A stretch of 57,420 bases of DNA from a virus: IMG/VR virus record IMGVR_UViG_3300045049_000062, positions 1-57,420 of that record. One strand, 5' to 3'. Below the pieces are notes generated by a model. The model saw only the letters and a list, made by a program, of their open reading frames with translations. It had not been told where the DNA came from and searched no databases. The position numbers and the translations under genes were made by a program. Below, piece after piece: positions 53,362 to 57,420 of the stretch. Numbering within the stretch: the stretch's first letter is position 1; every line of letters begins with the position of its first letter.

Positions 53362-55941
53362 ATGGCAGCTGGCATTCCAGTAGTTAGCGGTACAGTCTTT
53401 GCACCAAACATTTCAAGTCTGTCTGGCTTAGACATATCGCGTCTTTTGTTAGAAGATGCTAGTTATTCTGCTTCCATCGCCGAATCGGGAACGGCTGTCG
53501 ATTCTGAAACAGGTGATCTGCAATATTTTGTTTCAGAATCAGAAAGTGGATCTGCTTCGGAATCCGAAGATAGAACATTAGCTGCATCTGCATCACAATC
53601 AGAAGTCGAATACAACTGGATTAGAAATAATACTGGAGTAGGAGCAGTAGCTGGAACCCCCGGAACAATCCCAACAGATTGGGCAATTGCATTCGGAGGG
53701 GCGACAGGAATATCTTCTTCAATCGTTGGCACCGGAACAGAAAACAACATTCCATACATAGACATCAGAATTTTTGGAACAAGTTCTACGGGAGTAACTA
53801 CAACCACTGGAATATTTGCCGAATTCAATCAAAGTGTAGTTTCTGCCGCCAGCAACTCTTGGACAGTGTCTTTCTACATAAAAGTGACTGCCGGTAGCAT
53901 GAACAACGTCAATAACGGCATTCTCATAGCCGGAGTTCATGAGTATAGTGGTGCAGGTTCTTTCTTAAGATTTACATCAGCGGGATCGGGTCAGGTTACA
54001 CCGACGGGAAATGCATTAAACACACAACGTTTCATAGGATCATTTTCTGTTCTGAATGCATCCACTGTTGCATTAAGACCAATCATCGGAGTAGGCATTC
54101 CTACTGGAGTTCCGATCGATATAACTCTTCGCATAGGACAGTGGCAACTTCAAACAGGAACGGCTGCCACTCCTGCAGTGTCTACTAGCGGAACCGTGCA
54201 GACTTTGACGTATGACAGTATTTCGACACTTGCGTCGGCTACTGAGAGTGAAAGTGGCTTGGCCATAGATGCAGAGTCAAATTCTGTTCTCCAATTTCAA
54301 GAAGACGATGGGAATGCACTAGACGCTCTAGATTCTTCAATGTCTTCGACAGAGGCACAAATAGAATCGGGAACAGCCACTGATGAAGATGATGTTCAAG
54401 CTCTGATGTCAGTTACTGGCACAGAGTCTATTTCGGCTACTGAGGCGGAAAGCTTAACTGAATCTGCTTCACCTGATATCACTGAATCTGGAGCAGCTAA
54501 TGATCTAGTAACAGAAGGGGTTGCGCAAGCTCAGGAAGACGACGGATCTGCGATCGATAATCCCTTTGCATCAGCTACTGACTTGGTATCTGCTTTAGAA
54601 TCAGATTCTGGGACAGAAGCATCGTCATCCAGCCTAAATGCACCGACGATTCAAGCAGAGGCGGTAACTGTCCTAGATAATTCAATAGTCACTGGAGTGA
54701 TTAAACCAGCATCTCAGGCTGAATCAAATTTCTCATCAGAAACGTCCGTTTCAGCGATAGGAACTCTAGCACTGTTGGATGAACCAATAACAGCAGATGA
54801 GTCACTAAGCGGAGTTACGACTGAGTCTACTTCAGTGGTTGAATCAACATCCGCATCTTCCGCCCAAGATCGTTTGGAAGCCGCATTCGCAGCTGTGTTG
54901 GAAGCAGGATCTGCTACCGACAGTAAGGATCGGTCTTTAACTCTAAACGACAACCAGAAAGATACCGCAAATCCAATTGACTTGATAGATGGGGCTAAAA
55001 CAGTATATCCGTCTCAGAGCGAATCTATCTATGGTTCGGAATATAGTTCTACATCAATGGCTACTGTAGTATCTGAGACAGAAATAGGGATCGGAGTAGA
55101 TTCATCATCAGGTTTAACTGTTCGTCCAGGATCAGCCCAAGAGTCTGTCTCTGCCGCTGATTTGGCGATACAGTCAGATAGCATTAATCCGATGGTAGTC
55201 GAAGATGCATCTTCGACCGTTAATTCGAACAGAACATCCTTGCAAGTTGCGGTCACAGCAGAAGTTGGGAATCTGAATGATACATCGGCTTCTTCTGAAC
55301 AACAACCTGTGGTGCTGACTGAAACAGGAACGGCATCTTCTCCAGTAAGCAGCGTAGCTTTGATTTCTCCATCTGTTACAGAGGAAGGAAGTTCTGCAGA
55401 TTCTATTTCGAACACGAGTCTGTTTGCAACGTCCTTGACAGAAAATGAATCAGCTTTAGACACATTGGTGGTAAATGCCCTTCGTAGTGCAGAGATAGTA
55501 GAAATTGGGACCCCAACTGATCCTAATTCTGTCTCATTATCCGTAAACGTAATAGATGTTGAGGCCTCTGTTGCTGCTGACGTCGGGTCATCAGGTTATT
55601 CGATTCTGGTTTCCAATGTTGAGAACGCGATAGCTTCTGATCTAACAGCTTCTACAATTGCAATGATTGTAGGAGCTTTAGAAGCAGCGGCAGCCACTTC
55701 ACTACAAGATTCGGTAATCGTTTCTTTCGCCGACATATTGAACAGCGTTGCGGCCACTGATTCAGTGGACAGAATAATTGCCATCGATCTAGTGATACAA
55801 GAATCATTAACTGGGCAGGATACCCTAACAGTAAATATGACGGTAGCACTTTCCCAATCTGAATTAGTGTCAGCGACCGATCGGACATATGTTCGTTTCA
55901 AGGTCACAACCAATCTTTCACGAATGTTTGCTGTCTTCTGA
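53362..55941 (+). CDS. Repeat-rich tail-fibre-like protein
   Basis: 859 residues from the ATG at 53362. After a short N-terminal region comes a probable carbohydrate-binding beta-sandwich (about 85-300: NWIRNNTGVGAVAGTPGTIP, then SNSWTVSFYIKV and FIGSFSVLNAS), typical of phage fibres. The remaining 550 residues are Ser/Ala/Thr/Glu-rich and repeat a motif like ES.(G/S).A.D with 20-30 residue spacing (for example ESGTAVDSE, ESGTATDED, EAGSATDSKD). Such repeats can form long fibrous or disordered stalks. Probably a host-surface-contacting or baseplate-attached fibre. It ends at a terminator-like hairpin. Confidence 0.7.
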   Translation: MAAGIPVVSGTVFAPNISSLSGLDISRLLLEDASYSASIAESGTAVDSETGDLQYFVSESESGSASESEDRTLAASASQSEVEYNWIRNNTGVGAVAGTPGTIPTDWAIAFGGATGISSSIVGTGTENNIPYIDIRIFGTSSTGVTTTTGIFAEFNQSVVSAASNSWTVSFYIKVTAGSMNNVNNGILIAGVHEYSGAGSFLRFTSAGSGQVTPTGNALNTQRFIGSFSVLNASTVALRPIIGVGIPTGVPIDITLRIGQWQLQTGTAATPAVSTSGTVQTLTYDSISTLASATESESGLAIDAESNSVLQFQEDDGNALDALDSSMSSTEAQIESGTATDEDDVQALMSVTGTESISATEAESLTESASPDITESGAANDLVTEGVAQAQEDDGSAIDNPFASATDLVSALESDSGTEASSSSLNAPTIQAEAVTVLDNSIVTGVIKPASQAESNFSSETSVSAIGTLALLDEPITADESLSGVTTESTSVVESTSASSAQDRLEAAFAAVLEAGSATDSKDRSLTLNDNQKDTANPIDLIDGAKTVYPSQSESIYGSEYSSTSMATVVSETEIGIGVDSSSGLTVRPGSAQESVSAADLAIQSDSINPMVVEDASSTVNSNRTSLQVAVTAEVGNLNDTSASSEQQPVVLTETGTASSPVSSVALISPSVTEEGSSADSISNTSLFATSLTENESALDTLVVNALRSAEIVEIGTPTDPNSVSLSVNVIDVEASVAADVGSSGYSILVSNVENAIASDLTASTIAMIVGALEAAAATSLQDSVIVSFADILNSVAATDSVDRIIAIDLVIQESLTGQDTLTVNMTVALSQSELVSATDRTYVRFKVTTNLSRMFAVF

Positions 55942-55964
55942 TTCGGGATAAATCAGTTTATTTT
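55938..55964 (+). terminator. Terminator-like hairpin at end of fibre gene
   Basis: CTGATT (55938-55943) pairs with AATCAG (55951-55956), seven-base loop, followed by TTTATTTT. It overlaps the fibre gene's stop codon. The stem is only six pairs, so this is weaker than the other terminators. Confidence 0.45.
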
Positions 55965-55999
55965 GATATAGGTGTCATACATATGGAGGATCTGCGAAC

Positions 56000-56785
56000 G
56001 TGTTAGTCCTAGCGAATCTGTCTAGCGACGGGATCATTGTTCACGAACATGGGGGCGTGAGCATCCCGCCCTACGTGAAAATGAAGACCTCCTATGCAGT
56101 TTGCGCTTTGGATACAGCAGACGCGTATCGAATAGATTTTCTCAAAGAACACTGGCATTACTTCAATAAACATTTGTTCGGTGGTCTTCTTAGAGAACCC
56201 ACTTTTAGTCTAAGTAACAAGAAACGAAATCTTGGCACATGGTATAAAGACCAACGTATGATAGAAATCGCTAAACGAATGTTCAAACAACCGAAGTCAA
56301 CTCAGTTGTTGGGGACATTGGTTCATGAGATGGCACACCAATACGATGACGAGATATTGCATACACGCGATTCAGATGTTCATGGTCAGAGTTGGCAGCA
56401 CATCATGGCGTCAATCGGATTGACAACTGATGCGAAGTATATGGGTCCTCCATTAAAGACAGTGGACAAGATACAACAAGAAGAGCAACATCGTCGTATT
56501 CTCGACAATAATGCACAAATCGATCCATACAGTTTTAAGACTGATAAATATCTGGTCTTAAGATTTGTGAGCCCTTCCCAAGGAGTGGACACTCCAATCG
56601 TGATCGAACCTTCACATGAACTACCTGTAAAGTATTTCTACGGATGGAAGGTCCGAAAAGACGGAACGTTGGATGGTCAAAGAAAAATGTTCAATGTGTC
56701 ATTTGTTGTAGTTCCAGGTCCGTTGAAGATTCGGACTCCATTGTATCGTGAAGCACAGAAGCGTGCCGACGAACTAAACCAGTAA
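56000..56785 (+). CDS. SprT-like zinc metalloprotease-domain protein
   Basis: 261 residues, GTG start with GGAGGA nine bases upstream. The SprT-like core: LKEHWHYFNKHLFGG, LGTLVHEMAHQYDDEI (H109, E110, H113) and VHGQSWQHIMASIGL (third ligand His128). This HExxH...HG..W layout matches SprT/Spartan-type proteases, which in cells cut DNA-protein crosslinks; the phage forms are uncharacterised. The C-terminal 120 residues have no zinc ribbon and are unassigned. It follows the fibre gene. Confidence 0.82.
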   Translation: MLVLANLSSDGIIVHEHGGVSIPPYVKMKTSYAVCALDTADAYRIDFLKEHWHYFNKHLFGGLLREPTFSLSNKKRNLGTWYKDQRMIEIAKRMFKQPKSTQLLGTLVHEMAHQYDDEILHTRDSDVHGQSWQHIMASIGLTTDAKYMGPPLKTVDKIQQEEQHRRILDNNAQIDPYSFKTDKYLVLRFVSPSQGVDTPIVIEPSHELPVKYFYGWKVRKDGTLDGQRKMFNVSFVVVPGPLKIRTPLYREAQKRADELNQ

Positions 56786-56810
56786 CCCATGTTTGAAAGC
56801 AGTACACATC

Positions 56811-57047
56811 ATGCGTCGTTTTGTCAAGACAGTGCTTACTATTGGTGCCTTCCTTCTTTACTTCGCAGGATGTGCTAGCATAAATGAGGATAGTTCTGAA
56901 CAACAGAAGGCTCCTTCAAAGATGGGTTACAAGATAGAATGCTTCATGGGAAAGATACGGAGTATCCAACTTTATGTCAACGGCCCAGGAATATGGGAGT
57001 TGGACAAAGATGAATTAGGTATATGCGATGGCAACGATAGGACCTAA
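56811..57047 (+). CDS. Small lipoprotein
   Basis: 78 residues from the ATG at 56811. A signal peptide VLTIGAFLLYFAGC with a lipobox (FAGC, Cys21) suggests a lipid-anchored protein. The mature part (SINEDSSEQQKAPSK, YKIECFMGK) is small, with further Cys. Possible superinfection-exclusion or lysis role, unproven. Overlaps the next frame by 20 bases. Confidence 0.62.
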   Translation: MRRFVKTVLTIGAFLLYFAGCASINEDSSEQQKAPSKMGYKIECFMGKIRSIQLYVNGPGIWELDKDELGICDGNDRT

Positions 57048-57420
57048 TGCTAAGAAGCCGATTGGACCACAGGCAGGAGACTACGTTCAGTTTCCTGACA
57101 CGCGCCCTACCCATCGAGGACAGACAATAAACACTGTTTTCGATCAAGGCGGTTCACATCTTCTAATAAGAACAAATCCAAAGACAAATGCTGCGTGGTA
57201 TGTTGATGAAAATTTCAAAGAACAATTCAAAATAGACTACGATGGTCAAGCCCACGATGGAAAAAGCAAATGGATAGTACGTTTACGCAAACCGATCCCA
57301 ATTGGCAAGTCTATATGGACAGTAGAGTTGTTCATAGACGGACGTCCAGTAGGAAAGTACGAAACAACCGCTCCATCAGAAGTAAAGGCGTTAGCAAACG
57401 CGGTGGTCCGATGGTGTGGC
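57028..57420 (+). CDS. Hypothetical protein, truncated at window end
   Basis: 131 residues open to the end of the window, starting at the ATG at 57028. Beta-rich (PQAGDYVQFPDT, WIVRLRKPIPIGKSIWTVELF). No motif recognised. The gene continues beyond the sequence. Confidence 0.6.
   Translation, partial: MATIGPNAKKPIGPQAGDYVQFPDTRPTHRGQTINTVFDQGGSHLLIRTNPKTNAAWYVDENFKEQFKIDYDGQAHDGKSKWIVRLRKPIPIGKSIWTVELFIDGRPVGKYETTAPSEVKALANAVVRWCG

Noticed and set aside
1-57420. tRNA genes or an integrase/lysogeny module
   Set aside because: No cloverleaf-like sequences, integrase motifs or repressor-like divergent pair were recognised by eye; a dedicated tRNA scan was not possible.

Overview
The window is a segment of a large tailed double-stranded DNA bacteriophage genome. 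The supporting evidence is a large terminase (37802-40057) followed by a portal-like protein (40429-42357), a repeat-rich fibre-like protein (53362-55941), a phage-style replication set, very tight gene packing in which most junctions are ATGA or TAATG stop/start overlaps, and the absence of rRNA, tRNA or host housekeeping genes. A lipobox protein next to a transmembrane coiled-coil protein (spanin-like pair) and a Tat-type signal suggest a Gram-negative host; the host itself cannot be named from the sequence. No integrase or repressor was seen.

Layout. (1) 2-4192, plus strand: a cassette of two HxD-type 2-oxoglutarate/Fe(II) oxygenase-like proteins, a GNAT acetyltransferase and two paralogous ATP-grasp ligases. 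It is followed by a small gene and a strong bidirectional terminator at 4604-4638. (2) 18436 down to 4652, minus strand: one long operon, read from the primase towards the terminator. It holds DnaG-like primase, small zinc proteins, three related glycosyltransferases, an HNH-like gene, a PAPS-type sulfotransferase, a nucleotidyltransferase fused to an aminoglycoside-phosphotransferase-like kinase, a second nucleotidyltransferase, a protein of the alpha-glutamyl/putrescinyl-thymine pyrophosphorylase (5-hmdU hypermodification) superfamily, an adenylylsulfate-kinase-like P-loop kinase, a thymidylate synthase/dUMP hydroxymethylase, an Nmad1/MazG-like protein, spanins and a dual-specificity phosphatase. 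(3) 18595-36532, plus strand: replication, recombination, nucleotide metabolism and counter-defence, with Cas4/AddB-like nuclease, NADAR, QueC-like PP-loop protein, 5'-3' exonuclease, metalloprotease, J-domain protein, sigma-like protein, sliding-clamp-like protein, dCMP deaminase, SF2 helicase and DnaB-like helicase. (4) 36516-57420, plus strand: packaging and virion genes, with some enzymes interspersed (histidine phosphatase, NAD-dependent DNA ligase, SprT-like protease). Three tandem paralogous structural proteins lie at 49897-53350.

How the genes may work together. dCMP deaminase would supply dUMP. The thymidylate synthase homologue could make 5-hydroxymethyl-dUMP, and the hypermodification-family protein could act on the resulting 5-hmdU in DNA. 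The same operon carries nucleotide-sugar-type nucleotidyltransferases, three DxD glycosyltransferases resembling TET-associated (DNA-base) glycosyltransferases, an APS-kinase-like enzyme and a sulfotransferase. The most interesting reading is a DNA-base hypermodification pathway ending in a glycosylated and possibly sulfated thymidine derivative. The oxygenase/acetyltransferase/ATP-grasp cassette may add a further tailoring step. This is inference from gene content; sulfation of a cell-surface or virion glycan is the main alternative.
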